NCBI GenBank assembly: GCA_012521995.1 | Contig: JAAYLH010000113.1 | Coordinates: 1-64,000 of the forward strand | Direction of reading: 5' to 3' | Length of the DNA stretch: 64,000 nt | DNA from: Bacteroidales bacterium | GTDB lineage: Bacteria > Bacteroidota > Bacteroidia > Bacteroidales > UBA7960 | Part shown: one piece after another, positions 38,896-47,517 of the stretch | Numbering within the stretch: the first letter of the stretch is position 1 | Layout of the letters: every line of letters begins with the position of its first letter | Made by a program: the position numbers and the translations under genes | The notes under the pieces: generated by a model | What the model saw: the letters and a program-made list of their open reading frames with translations, nothing else | Database searches by the model: none | What the model was told of the DNA's origin: nothing

Positions 38896-39861
38896 TTAGA
38901 TGATTCCTTCATTGAGAATATCGTGTAAATGTACAACACCCTTGTAGTTGTTATCATCAACGACAAGCAACTGGGTAATATTATGCTTGCGCATGAGTTG
39001 GAGGGCATCCACCGCCAGGGTTTCGCCACTGATGGTCTTAGGGTTGGGTGACATGATGTCGGAAGCTTTAACATTGCCCAGGTCGGTATTTCGCTGGAGC
39101 ATTCGCCGCAGATCGCCATCGGTAATGATGCCCACCAGGTTTTTGCCATCAAGGACGGCGGTTGTTCCCAGCAGTTTTCCTGAGATCTCAATAATGACTT
39201 CACGCAGAGGGGTATCCTTTTGTACCTGTGGTTTTTCATTGGAGGGGTAAAGGTGGTTGACCCTGATATAGAGTTGCTTTCCAAGGGATCCTCCAGGGTG
39301 GTAGCGTGCAAAGTCGCTGGTGGAGAACCCCCTGCATTGCAACAAGGCCACCGCCATTGCATCGCCCATCACCAGTTGTGCCGTGGTGCTGGAAGTGGGA
39401 GCAGGGTTTCCCGGTGTGGCTTCCATTTCAACAGCGGTGTTGATGATCAGGTCGGCCTGGCGTGCTAGGTATGAATGGACGTTGCCTACCATCCCGATCA
39501 GTAAGGCACCCAAAGACTTGAGCATGGGGGTAAGCACCTTGATTTCGGGAGTGTTTCCGGAGTTGCTGATGCAAATCACGATGTCATCGGGCTGAACGAT
39601 ACCCAAGTCACCGTGGATAGCATCGGCAGCATGCATGAAAATGGCAGGCGTCCCTGTGGAGTTAAAAGTTGCTACGATCTTCTGGGCAATGATAGCGCTC
39701 TTGCCAATCCCCGTAATTACCACCCGGCCTTTGCAATGGAGAATACTTTCAATACAGCGTGCAAAATCATTATCAATATAACCTTTAAGGTTGTTTATCG
39801 CAACTAATTCCGTTTCGATGGTTTGTAAGGCAATTGCCTGGATTTCTTCTGATGATTTCAC
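38896..39861 (-). CDS. kdsD: D-arabinose-5-phosphate isomerase
   Basis: Converts ribulose-5-phosphate to arabinose-5-phosphate, first step towards Kdo in lipopolysaccharide. 321 residues: an N-terminal SIS domain (GRVVITGIGKSAIIAQKIVATFNSTGTPAIFMHAADAIHGDLG, about 45-88) and two C-terminal CBS domains. The KpsF/GutQ family core ICISNSGNTPEIKVL is present. The start is a GTG at 39861, since no ATG with good context lies nearby. Its proximity to lptB agrees with a lipopolysaccharide role. Confidence 0.92.
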   Translation of the reverse strand: MKSSEEIQAIALQTIETELVAINNLKGYIDNDFARCIESILHCKGRVVITGIGKSAIIAQKIVATFNSTGTPAIFMHAADAIHGDLGIVQPDDIVICISNSGNTPEIKVLTPMLKSLGALLIGMVGNVHSYLARQADLIINTAVEMEATPGNPAPTSSTTAQLVMGDAMAVALLQCRGFSTSDFARYHPGGSLGKQLYIRVNHLYPSNEKPQVQKDTPLREVIIEISGKLLGTTAVLDGKNLVGIITDGDLRRMLQRNTDLGNVKASDIMSPNPKTISGETLAVDALQLMRKHNITQLLVVDDNNYKGVVHLHDILNEGII

Positions 39862-40039
39862 GGTAAAGCTTTGGGAAAATAATTTTGTACTGATCGTTAT
39901 AAGTGCTAAATTTACTCTACAAACCTACATGATTTTTTGCAAACCTTGTAGTGGCTGTGAAAATAAGTGGGGTTGTTCTACGTAACCCGGGGTTTTTGTA
40001 TTTGTTGTTTTAATCATTCTATTTTTAGTTTTTGGCATA

Positions 40040-42238
40040 ATGGAAGTCAAAAGTGAAGTGTCGTTAAAGAAGTTGCTGAAGGAAATCTTCGGATACGATA
40101 CTTTTAAAGGCGATCAGGAAGAAATTATCCAGCATTTGCTTGCAGGCGGGGATTCCTTTGTAATCATGCCCACAGGAGGAGGCAAGTCGATGTGTTACCA
40201 GTTACCTGCCCTTATCAGCAAAGGAACTGCCATTATTGTTTCTCCTCTTATTGCCCTGATGAAGAACCAGGTAGATGCCATAAGGAATTTTGCATCCTAT
40301 AATGGCATTGCCCATGTGCTCAATTCGTCCTTAACACGTGCTGAGACCCAACAGGTAAAGAAAGACCTCCTGGATGGGCTGACAAAATTGCTGTATGTCG
40401 CACCCGAATCCCTCACCAAGGACGAGAATGTTGAATTCTTTAAGGAAATTGATATTTCTTTTTTTGCCGTTGATGAGGCGCACTGTATTTCAGAGTGGGG
40501 GCATGACTTCAGACCAGAGTACAGGCGGCTCCGCCCCATTATCCAGGAGCTGGATAAGCGTGTTCCTGTCATTGCCTTAACGGCAACCGCTACTCCAAAG
40601 GTGCAACAGGACATTCAGAAAAACCTGAACATGGTCGATGCCAGGGTGTTTAAATCTTCATTCAACAGGTCAAACCTGTATTATGAGATCAGGCCAAAAA
40701 CAGAAAGCTCTGTAAAAGATATCATCCGTTATGTAAAGGCCCAGGAAGGCAAGTCAGGGATAATCTATTGCCTGAGCCGAAAGAAGGTTGAGGAACTGGC
40801 TGAGACCCTGCAAGTCAATGGTATCCGTGCACTTCCCTACCATGCAGGTCTTGATTCAGCGGTAAGGGTAACCAACCAGGATAAATTTCTGATGGAGGAT
40901 GCCGAAGTAATTGTTGCCACCATTGCCTTTGGCATGGGAATTGATAAACCTGATGTACGCTATGTGATCCACTACGACATGCCAAAGAGTCTGGAAGCCT
41001 ATTACCAGGAGACCGGGCGTTCGGGAAGGGATGAAGGCGAGGGAAACTGTATTGCATTTTATGCTTATGAGGACATTCAAAAACTTGAAAAATTCCTTAA
41101 AGGCAAGCCTGTTGCAGAACAGGAGGTTGGGATGCAACTGCTTATGGAAACGGTTTCTTATGCTGAATCCTCCATTTGTCGCAGGAAAACTTTACTGAAC
41201 TACTTTGGTGAGATCTACAAGGAGGAAAATTGCGGGTCCTGCGATAATTGTTTAAATCCTAAAGAGAAATTTGAAGGAAAAGAATATATTTGCCTGTTGA
41301 TAGAAGCCGTTTTGGCCGTTAAGCAGCTATTTAAACCAAAACATGTAATAAACGTTCTGATGGGAAAAAACACCACAACCATAAAGAACTGTAAACACCA
41401 CCAATTGGAGGTGTTTGGCAAGGGAGCCGACAAGGATGAGAAGTTCTGGAATGCCGTTATGAGGCAGAGCCTTGTGGAGCGTCTGCTTGAAAAAGATATT
41501 GAAGATTATGGCACCCTGAAGGTGACCAAAGCAGGGAAAGGGTTTCTGGATAAGCCCCGTTCGGTGAAAATGAGCAAGGATCACGATTATGAAAATCCTT
41601 CAGAAGGAGAAGGCTTGACAGGTATGGGGCAGAAGACCAGTGCCACCGATAAGGTTCTTTTCGCCCTGTTGAAAGACTTGCGCAAGGAAATTGCAAGGAA
41701 AAACAACCTTCCTCCCTTTGTGATCTTCCAGGACCCCTCATTGGAAGATATGGCAATTCAATATCCTGTCAAGCTTGATGAGATGAAGCAGATTACAGGG
41801 GTGGGCTCGGGAAAGGCAGAACGTTTTGGCCAGCCTTTTGTGGAACTCATTGCCCGTTATGTTGAAGAGAATGAGATTGAACGCCCCATGGATATGGTTG
41901 TCAAATCAGTTGTTAATAAGTCGGGCCTAAAGGTTTACATCATCCAGAACATCGACAGGAAAGTTTCCCTTGAAGACATCTCCATAGCCAAGGGTATTGA
42001 ATTTGATGAATTGCTTCATGAAATTGAAAGCATAGTGGCCTCCGGTACTAAAATTGATATCCGTTATTATATCAACCAGGTGATCGATGTTGACAAACAG
42101 GAAGAAATCTTTGATTATTTCAAGACAGCTGAAACGGATTCTTATGTTCTTGCCCTTCAGGATCTTGGTGAAGATGATTATACTGAGGAGGAAATCAGGC
42201 TGATGCGCATCAGGTTTATGTCTGAAATGGGCAATTAA
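40040..42238 (+). CDS. recQ: ATP-dependent DNA helicase RecQ
   Basis: A 3'-5' SF2 helicase in recombination and repair. 732 residues, longer than E. coli RecQ because of a C-terminal extension. Walker A PTGGGKSMCYQLP at about 46-58, DEAH box VDEAHCISEWGHDFRPEYRRL near 143-163, and motif VI QETGRSGRD are present. A zinc-binding cluster ends in CGSCDNC near 395-401, then a winged-helix region and an HRDC domain near 535-612. The remaining ~115 residues are a helical extension common in Bacteroidota. It is transcribed alone. Confidence 0.95.
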   Translation: MEVKSEVSLKKLLKEIFGYDTFKGDQEEIIQHLLAGGDSFVIMPTGGGKSMCYQLPALISKGTAIIVSPLIALMKNQVDAIRNFASYNGIAHVLNSSLTRAETQQVKKDLLDGLTKLLYVAPESLTKDENVEFFKEIDISFFAVDEAHCISEWGHDFRPEYRRLRPIIQELDKRVPVIALTATATPKVQQDIQKNLNMVDARVFKSSFNRSNLYYEIRPKTESSVKDIIRYVKAQEGKSGIIYCLSRKKVEELAETLQVNGIRALPYHAGLDSAVRVTNQDKFLMEDAEVIVATIAFGMGIDKPDVRYVIHYDMPKSLEAYYQETGRSGRDEGEGNCIAFYAYEDIQKLEKFLKGKPVAEQEVGMQLLMETVSYAESSICRRKTLLNYFGEIYKEENCGSCDNCLNPKEKFEGKEYICLLIEAVLAVKQLFKPKHVINVLMGKNTTTIKNCKHHQLEVFGKGADKDEKFWNAVMRQSLVERLLEKDIEDYGTLKVTKAGKGFLDKPRSVKMSKDHDYENPSEGEGLTGMGQKTSATDKVLFALLKDLRKEIARKNNLPPFVIFQDPSLEDMAIQYPVKLDEMKQITGVGSGKAERFGQPFVELIARYVEENEIERPMDMVVKSVVNKSGLKVYIIQNIDRKVSLEDISIAKGIEFDELLHEIESIVASGTKIDIRYYINQVIDVDKQEEIFDYFKTAETDSYVLALQDLGEDDYTEEEIRLMRIRFMSEMGN

Positions 42239-42267
42239 TAAATCGTAATTTATTGATAATTAATTTT

Positions 42268-42305
42268 CAGGCCTGTGAGGAACCTTCAAACAGGCCATTA
42301 TAATT
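42268..42305 (+). terminator. Possible terminator of recQ
   Basis: GGCCTGT (42270-42276) and ACAGGCC (42290-42296) form a seven-pair stem with a 13-base loop. The following sequence is only moderately T-rich, so efficiency may be low. Confidence 0.5.
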
Positions 42306-42318
42306 TAAAAAAGTAAAT

Positions 42319-43002
42319 ATGACAACAGAAGATCAAAACATGAGTCAGGAAGAAATCCTCCATTCAGAAGTGAAGCCAGCAGGGCGAAAAATTGGTTTTT
42401 CCACATGGATTAACCTGGTGCTCTTTTTAGGGCTGATAGTTCTTTATGCCCTTTATTTTACAGGGATACGGGGTAAAGAAGCCAGGGAAGAGGTCGCTGG
42501 TCTTGAGGCCGAGATTGAGGCAGGTACTGCCCAAATTGCCTATATAAGCTCAGACAGCCTAATGGCTCACTATGAACTGGCCAAAAAAATGCGCGATGAT
42601 TTTGATGCAGAACAAACGAAACTTGAAAATGACCTGAGCAGGCGTCAGCGTAACTTCCAGTCAGAAGTTGAAAAATTCCAGCGGGATATCCAGGCAGGCA
42701 GCATCAGCATGGAGCTCGCCCAAGCGAAAGAACAAGAGCTGATGCAGGTTCAGCAGGAAATTTATCAGCTGAATGAATCCTTTTCATCCCGGCTTATGGA
42801 AAAGGAGATGGAGATGAACAAAGAACTCCTTGACAAGATCACAGAATTCCTGTCCCGTTATAATGAAGATCAAGGTTATGATTACATTCTCGGGTTTTCC
42901 AGAGGCGGTGGAATTCTTTACGCCAAGGAAAAGTATGATATTACCAACGATGTTTTGCAAAAGCTCAATCAGGAGTATTCTGAGAGCCTTGATGTTAAAT
43001 AA
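42319..43002 (+). CDS. OmpH/Skp-like protein with N-terminal membrane anchor
   Basis: A 227-residue protein with a cytoplasmic stub, one membrane segment at about 31-48 (WINLVLFLGLIVLYALYF), and a periplasmic OmpH-like part. The OmpH start IAYISSDSLMAHYELAKKM is followed by a long helical coiled-coil (about 90-175, rich in E, K, Q) and the YDYILGFSRGGGILYAKEKYDIT beta segment that ends the family. Unlike Skp it is anchored rather than secreted free. A chaperone role for outer-membrane proteins is plausible. The asparaginase gene follows after 12 bases. Confidence 0.8.
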   Translation: MTTEDQNMSQEEILHSEVKPAGRKIGFSTWINLVLFLGLIVLYALYFTGIRGKEAREEVAGLEAEIEAGTAQIAYISSDSLMAHYELAKKMRDDFDAEQTKLENDLSRRQRNFQSEVEKFQRDIQAGSISMELAQAKEQELMQVQQEIYQLNESFSSRLMEKEMEMNKELLDKITEFLSRYNEDQGYDYILGFSRGGGILYAKEKYDITNDVLQKLNQEYSESLDVK

Positions 43003-43014
43003 ATTATCCCGGAA

Positions 43015-44007
43015 ATGAGAAAACTGTTTACTGTTTTTGTTTTTGCCTTTATTACACTGATTTCCTTTCACGGGGGCGCCCAAGGCCGATATTCCCTGGT
43101 GATTCATGGTGGCTCGGGAAATATATCCCGGGAACGAATGAGCCTTGAGCAGGAAGCAGTATACCTTGAAAAATTGAATGAAGCCTTACAGGCTGGTGAG
43201 GCCATACTGAAAGAGGGTGGAAGTAGTCTTGATGCAATTGTTTCTGCCATTAAGGTGCTTGAGGACTCTCCTTTATTCAATGCAGGGAAGGGTGCGGTTT
43301 TCAATTATGAAGGACGCAATGAACTGGATGCCTCCATCATGGATGGAAGTACGCTTCAGGCAGGGGCAGTGGCAGGTATAACCAATGTAAAAAACCCAAT
43401 AACCGCTGCCAGAAAAGTGATGGAACAATCGTCCCATGTGATGCTTACTGGCCGCGGAGCTGAACAGTTTGCATTTGAGCAGGGACTTGAGATCGTTGAC
43501 CCGTCCTATTTCTTTGACCAGAGGCGCTGGGATCAGTACAGGGAATATCTCAGAAACAGCACCCAATTGAGGGGCGTTGCAGACCCTGACAATAAGATGG
43601 GCACTGTTGGAGCAGTGGCGCTTGACATGCATGGAAACCTTGCAGCAGGTACTTCAACCGGAGGAATGACCGGTAAGCGTTTTGGGCGTATTGGGGACAG
43701 CCCCATCATCGGAGCAGGCAATTACGCCAACAACCAGAGTTGTGCTGTTTCAGCAACAGGTCACGGGGAGTATTTTATCCGTAATGTGGTTGCATATGAT
43801 ATCTCGGCCCAAATGATCTACCTTGGTAAGTCACTCGAAGAGGCTGGCAATGCAGTTGTGATGGAAAAGCTGAAAGAGCAGGGCGGAGATGGTGGAATCA
43901 TTGCTGTTGACAAGGATGGCAATGTGGCCATGCCTTTCAATACGACAGGGATGTTCAGGGGATACATAAAATCAACAGGAGAAACGAAGGTCAGTATTTT
44001 TGAGTAA
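43015..44007 (+). CDS. Isoaspartyl peptidase / L-asparaginase (Ntn hydrolase)
   Basis: A self-processing N-terminal nucleophile hydrolase that cleaves isoaspartyl dipeptides and asparagine. 330 residues with a signal peptide (VFVFAFITLISFHGGAQG), so probably periplasmic. The alpha part starts YSLVIHGGSGNISRE. Autocleavage is expected before T197 in DNKMGTVGAVALD. The substrate loop STGGMTGKRFGRIGDSPIIGAGNYA and SATGHGEYFIR are intact. The stop faces the convergent dCMP deaminase with one base between the reading frames. Confidence 0.93.
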   Translation: MRKLFTVFVFAFITLISFHGGAQGRYSLVIHGGSGNISRERMSLEQEAVYLEKLNEALQAGEAILKEGGSSLDAIVSAIKVLEDSPLFNAGKGAVFNYEGRNELDASIMDGSTLQAGAVAGITNVKNPITAARKVMEQSSHVMLTGRGAEQFAFEQGLEIVDPSYFFDQRRWDQYREYLRNSTQLRGVADPDNKMGTVGAVALDMHGNLAAGTSTGGMTGKRFGRIGDSPIIGAGNYANNQSCAVSATGHGEYFIRNVVAYDISAQMIYLGKSLEEAGNAVVMEKLKEQGGDGGIIAVDKDGNVAMPFNTTGMFRGYIKSTGETKVSIFE

Positions 44008-44008
44008 A

Positions 44009-44512
44009 CTATTGGTTTTGGTATTTTAGTATCTCATCTGTGAAATAAGAAATCTCCACGCCTGCCTCAGCGAACATTTGTTCTGACTCTAGGCCGGCGT
44101 GGTATTTTTTTTCGCAAACCACCCTTTTTATCCCACAGTTGATGATCAGCATAGCGCAAACCCTGCAGGGTGTCATTCTGCAATAAAGGGTTGCTCCCTC
44201 AATGCTAATGCCCAGCCTGGCTGCCTGGCAAATGGCATTTTGTTCTGCATGAACTGTTCTTACGCAATGCATGGTTACGTGCCCATCCTCATGAAGCATT
44301 TTTTTCATTTGATGCCCAACATCGTCGCAATGGGGCAATCCTTTGGGTGATCCAACATAACCAGTCACCAGGATTTGGCGGTCGCGTGCAATGACGCATC
44401 CGCTGCGGCCCCTGTCGCAGGTAGCTCTTTTGCTTACAGTATGGGCAATCTCCATGAAGTACTCATCCCAACTGGGACGAATATATTTATTCATTTCAGC
44501 CTGATTTGCCAT
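44009..44512 (-). CDS. Deoxycytidylate deaminase
   Basis: Deaminates dCMP to dUMP, feeding thymidylate synthesis. 167 residues, normal length. The zinc site is HAEQNAICQAA with the later PCRVC. The dCMP-specific surroundings (SKRATCDRGRSGCVIARDRQILVTGYVGSPKGLPHCDD) are clear and also bind an extra zinc in this family. A second ATG six codons downstream is possible. It starts four bases after the kinase gene, so the two form an operon. Confidence 0.93.
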   Translation of the reverse strand: MANQAEMNKYIRPSWDEYFMEIAHTVSKRATCDRGRSGCVIARDRQILVTGYVGSPKGLPHCDDVGHQMKKMLHEDGHVTMHCVRTVHAEQNAICQAARLGISIEGATLYCRMTPCRVCAMLIINCGIKRVVCEKKYHAGLESEQMFAEAGVEISYFTDEILKYQNQ

Positions 44513-44516
44513 GGCA

Positions 44517-45083
44517 TCAATGGTTTCTGTGTTTGATGAATTTTAGAAAGTCTGCAGTTTTCTCGTGCAATTCTTCCAGGCTTCCGTTGTTTTCTATTAC
44601 ATAATCGGCCTGTCTGATGCATTCAGCAAGGTTTTGCTTGTTTGGGTCATTTGAATGCATTTCCCGCTGCTCGTTATTAATGAAGGTAGTAAAGGAGACT
44701 TTGTCTGTCTCTGAGTTGCGTTTTCTTACCCTGTTGAACCGAATGCGGGGGTCTGCATCTACAGCCAAAAGGAAAAACGCTGGATTGCTACGCAGGGCCT
44801 CGATCTCACCAGGGGTGCGTATGCTTTCAATAATGCAGTTTTTATCTTGCTGTGCGGCTTCAATGAACAACTCCTCGATAATATAGGATGGGCTGTTCTT
44901 GGCACGCATCTCATTGGCAAGTGCTGTCAGGGTGTCCCTGTTTACAGGTATTCCTCGGTGCTCCAGCTCCCTTGAAATAAAAGCCCTGACTGAAAAATGA
45001 ACGAAGCCATAATACCTTGTCAGGAATTCAACCACTGTGCCTTTCCCTGCCCCCAGGGTACCTGTTATGCCAATAATAATCAT
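44517..45083 (-). CDS. P-loop nucleotide kinase-like protein
   Basis: A 188-residue P-loop protein. Walker A is GITGTLGAGKGT at about 5-16. A lid-like region with arginines (IRFNRVRKRNSETDKVSF) and a substrate-side region (HFSVRAFISRELEHRG) resemble dephospho-CoA kinase and deoxynucleoside monophosphate kinases. Immediately downstream lies dCMP deaminase, which suggests a deoxynucleotide substrate. Genuine coaE signatures are not evident. The exact substrate is open. Confidence 0.75.
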   Translation of the reverse strand: MIIIGITGTLGAGKGTVVEFLTRYYGFVHFSVRAFISRELEHRGIPVNRDTLTALANEMRAKNSPSYIIEELFIEAAQQDKNCIIESIRTPGEIEALRSNPAFFLLAVDADPRIRFNRVRKRNSETDKVSFTTFINNEQREMHSNDPNKQNLAECIRQADYVIENNGSLEELHEKTADFLKFIKHRNH

Positions 45084-45154
45084 TTGTTGTGTTTTGCCAA
45101 ATATAAGGTTTTTTTATGATTGTTCTTCCGGCAAAAATCATACCCGGGGGCTTC

Positions 45155-45820
45155 TTAATTCCTGCTGCCAAAAATGGCACTGCCCACACGAATTATGCTG
45201 CTCCCTTCTTCTATGGCGATAAGGTAATCGTCAGACATCCCCATTGAAACCTCTTTGAATTTTGGGTCTTCAGCAAAATATTCTTTCTTGAGTTGATCAA
45301 AGATCTGTATTAAATGCCTGAATTCCCTGTGCACCTTTTCTTTGTTGTCGGTAAAGGTAGCCATGCCCATCACTCCCCTTATTTTTATGTTTTTTAAGTT
45401 TCTGAAGGCCTCCGAGCCGAGGATGTCATGGGCTTCCTCCAAGCTGAACCCATATTTTGTTTCTTCTTCTGCAATGTGAAACTGCAGCAGACAGGGAATG
45501 ACCCGCTCATTCTTTCCTGCTTCCTTGTTGATGGTTTTCATTAGTTTCAGGCTATCAACCGAATGGATCATCCCCACAAAAGGCGCAATATATTTTACCT
45601 TATTGGTCTGCAAGTGCCCAATCATATGCCATTCGATGTCCTTAGGAAGGGCTTCATATTTGGGAACCAGTTCCTGGGCCTTATTCTCCCCAAACAAACG
45701 TTGTCCTGCCTGATAAACCTCAAGGATTTCATCCTCAGCCTTGGTCTTGCTGACCGCAACCAGTTGGACGTGCTCGGGCAAAATTTTTTTAAAGGCAATG
45801 AATTTTTCAGCAGAGGTCAT
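45155..45820 (-). CDS. YggS family pyridoxal phosphate homeostasis protein
   Basis: A single-domain fold-III PLP-binding protein that takes part in vitamin B6 and amino acid homeostasis. 221 residues. The PLP lysine is K25 in VAVSKTK. Other blocks: FGENKAQELVPKYEAL, WHMIGHLQTNKVKYI, HSVDSLKL, and the final MGMSDDYLIAIEEGSSIIRVGSAIFGSR for phosphate binding. It is divergent from guaA across about 105 bases. Confidence 0.94.
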   Translation of the reverse strand: MTSAEKFIAFKKILPEHVQLVAVSKTKAEDEILEVYQAGQRLFGENKAQELVPKYEALPKDIEWHMIGHLQTNKVKYIAPFVGMIHSVDSLKLMKTINKEAGKNERVIPCLLQFHIAEEETKYGFSLEEAHDILGSEAFRNLKNIKIRGVMGMATFTDNKEKVHREFRHLIQIFDQLKKEYFAEDPKFKEVSMGMSDDYLIAIEEGSSIIRVGSAIFGSRN

Positions 45821-45844
45821 AGCGGTTTTAGATTTGAATTATGG

Positions 45845-45852
45845 CAAAATTA
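45845..45852 (-). promoter_or_regulatory. -7 element of the yggS-like gene
   Basis: TAATTTTG on the minus strand matches TAnnTTTG and lies 24 bases before the start codon. No TTTG was found at -33. Confidence 0.4.
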
Positions 45853-45914
45853 GTAAATGCAGTGAATTAACGCATATTATGAAATTTTCGAGTCGCAGAT
45901 TTACTTCAGTTGAC

Positions 45915-45922
45915 TATCTTTG
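45915..45922 (+). promoter_or_regulatory. -7 element of guaA, directly before the start codon
   Basis: TATCTTTG matches TAnnTTTG and ends three bases before the ATG at 45926, so a transcript starting at the usual distance would have practically no leader. The -33 element is not clear. Confidence 0.45.
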
Positions 45923-45925
45923 CAT

Positions 45926-47455
45926 ATGCAGCAAAAAATCCTGATCCTCGATTTTGGCTCTCAGTATACTCAGCTGATTGCCAGGCGCGTAAGAGAGCTG
46001 AATGTCTATTGTGAAATTCATCCTTACCACCACCTACCCAAAAACCTAGCGGATGTAAAGGGCGTAATTCTTAGTGGCAGCCCTTACAGCGTCCGCGATG
46101 CAGGGTCTCCACGCATTGAAGTGGCCCGTTTTGATGGTAAGGTCCCCTTGCTGGGGGTGTGCTATGGCGCACAGTTGCTCGTTCAGGAAAATGGGGGAGA
46201 GGTGGAAGCTTCTTCAACCAGGGAATATGGGCGTGCAAATCTTTCTTTTGTCGAACGGGATGAACCTCTTCTGCATGGCATTGAACTGCAGTCGCAGGTT
46301 TGGATGTCGCATGCCGACACCATTACACGTCTGCCCGAAAAGTTCAGCATCATCGCTCGTACAAATGATATTGGTATTGCTGCCTATAAAGTTGCCGACA
46401 GACCTACTTTTGGCTTGCAGTTTCACCCAGAGGTCTACCACTCCACCCAGGGTATGGAGCTGCTCTACAACTTCATCGTGGACATTTGCGGCTGCACCCA
46501 GAACTGGACACCCGAATCCTTTATCCATAGTACCGTAAATGGCCTTATGGAAAAGCTTGGTAACGATAAGGTGGTCCTTGGTTTGTCGGGTGGCGTCGAT
46601 TCAAGCGTTGCTGGAGTGCTGTTGCATAAAGCCATAGATAAGCAGTTGCATTGCATCTTCGTTGACAACGGGCTGCTGCGTAAAAATGAGTTTGAGCAGG
46701 TGCTCGATTCCTACCGCGATATGGGCCTCAATGTGAAAGGCGTAAGGGCTGGCGATCGTTTTCTGCAAGCCTTAAAGGGAAAATCAGATCCCGAAGAAAA
46801 ACGTAAAACAATTGGGCGGGTTTTTATTGAGGTCTTTGACGAAGAAGCGCATAAAATACAGGATGTCAAATGGTTGGCCCAAGGTACTATTTATCCTGAT
46901 GTCATTGAATCGGTATCGGTTAAGGGACCCTCCGCAACCATCAAATCACACCATAACGTAGGGGGATTGCCCGAATTCATGAAGCTTAAGGTGGTTGAGC
47001 CTTTAAATGCGCTCTTTAAAGATGAGGTGCGTCGCGTGGGTACTACCCTGGGGATTCCCCCTGCGCTGCTTCAGCGTCATCCTTTTCCCGGCCCTGGCTT
47101 GGGAATTCGTATCCTTGGGGAGGTCACTGCCGAAAAAGTTTGGGTGCTTCAAGAAGTGGACTACATCTTCATTAAGGCTTTGCGTGACAATGGATTATAC
47201 AATAAGGTTTGGCAGGCCCTGGCAGTATTGCTCCCCGTACATTCGGTGGGCGTTATGGGCGATGAACGAACATATGAAAACGTCGTTGCATTGCGGGCTG
47301 TTGAATCTACTGACGGTATGACCGCCGACTGGGTTCACCTGCCCTTTGAGTTCCTGGCCAAAGTATCCAATGATATCATCAACAAGGTGAAAGGAGTGAA
47401 CCGCGTCGTTTACGACATCAGCTCTAAACCTCCTGCCACCATTGAATGGGAATGA
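45926..47455 (+). CDS. guaA: GMP synthase (glutamine-hydrolysing)
   Basis: Aminates XMP to GMP using glutamine and ATP. The ATG at 45926 ([24 protein letters not shown]) is chosen over a TTG two codons upstream, giving 509 residues. The N-terminal class I amidotransferase has its cysteine near residue 79 ([11 protein letters not shown]) and histidine and glutamate in [12 protein letters not shown]. The ATP pyrophosphatase P-loop [11 protein letters not shown] lies near 215. The C-terminal dimerisation domain includes [13 protein letters not shown] and ends KPPATIEWE. All domains are complete. Confidence 0.97.
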   Translation: MQQKILILDFGSQYTQLIARRVRELNVYCEIHPYHHLPKNLADVKGVILSGSPYSVRDAGSPRIEVARFDGKVPLLGVCYGAQLLVQENGGEVEASSTREYGRANLSFVERDEPLLHGIELQSQVWMSHADTITRLPEKFSIIARTNDIGIAAYKVADRPTFGLQFHPEVYHSTQGMELLYNFIVDICGCTQNWTPESFIHSTVNGLMEKLGNDKVVLGLSGGVDSSVAGVLLHKAIDKQLHCIFVDNGLLRKNEFEQVLDSYRDMGLNVKGVRAGDRFLQALKGKSDPEEKRKTIGRVFIEVFDEEAHKIQDVKWLAQGTIYPDVIESVSVKGPSATIKSHHNVGGLPEFMKLKVVEPLNALFKDEVRRVGTTLGIPPALLQRHPFPGPGLGIRILGEVTAEKVWVLQEVDYIFIKALRDNGLYNKVWQALAVLLPVHSVGVMGDERTYENVVALRAVESTDGMTADWVHLPFEFLAKVSNDIINKVKGVNRVVYDISSKPPATIEWE

Positions 47456-47517
47456 TCCCTTGCCAGGGAAACAGGCATTCCCCTATTTGAAATGATTATG
47501 AACCTAAACTTTGGGTT

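Noticed and set aside
38886-39362. N-terminal extension of the CMD-family gene
   Set aside because: The open frame extends upstream but overlaps kdsD, and family proteins are about 110 residues with the start at 38885.
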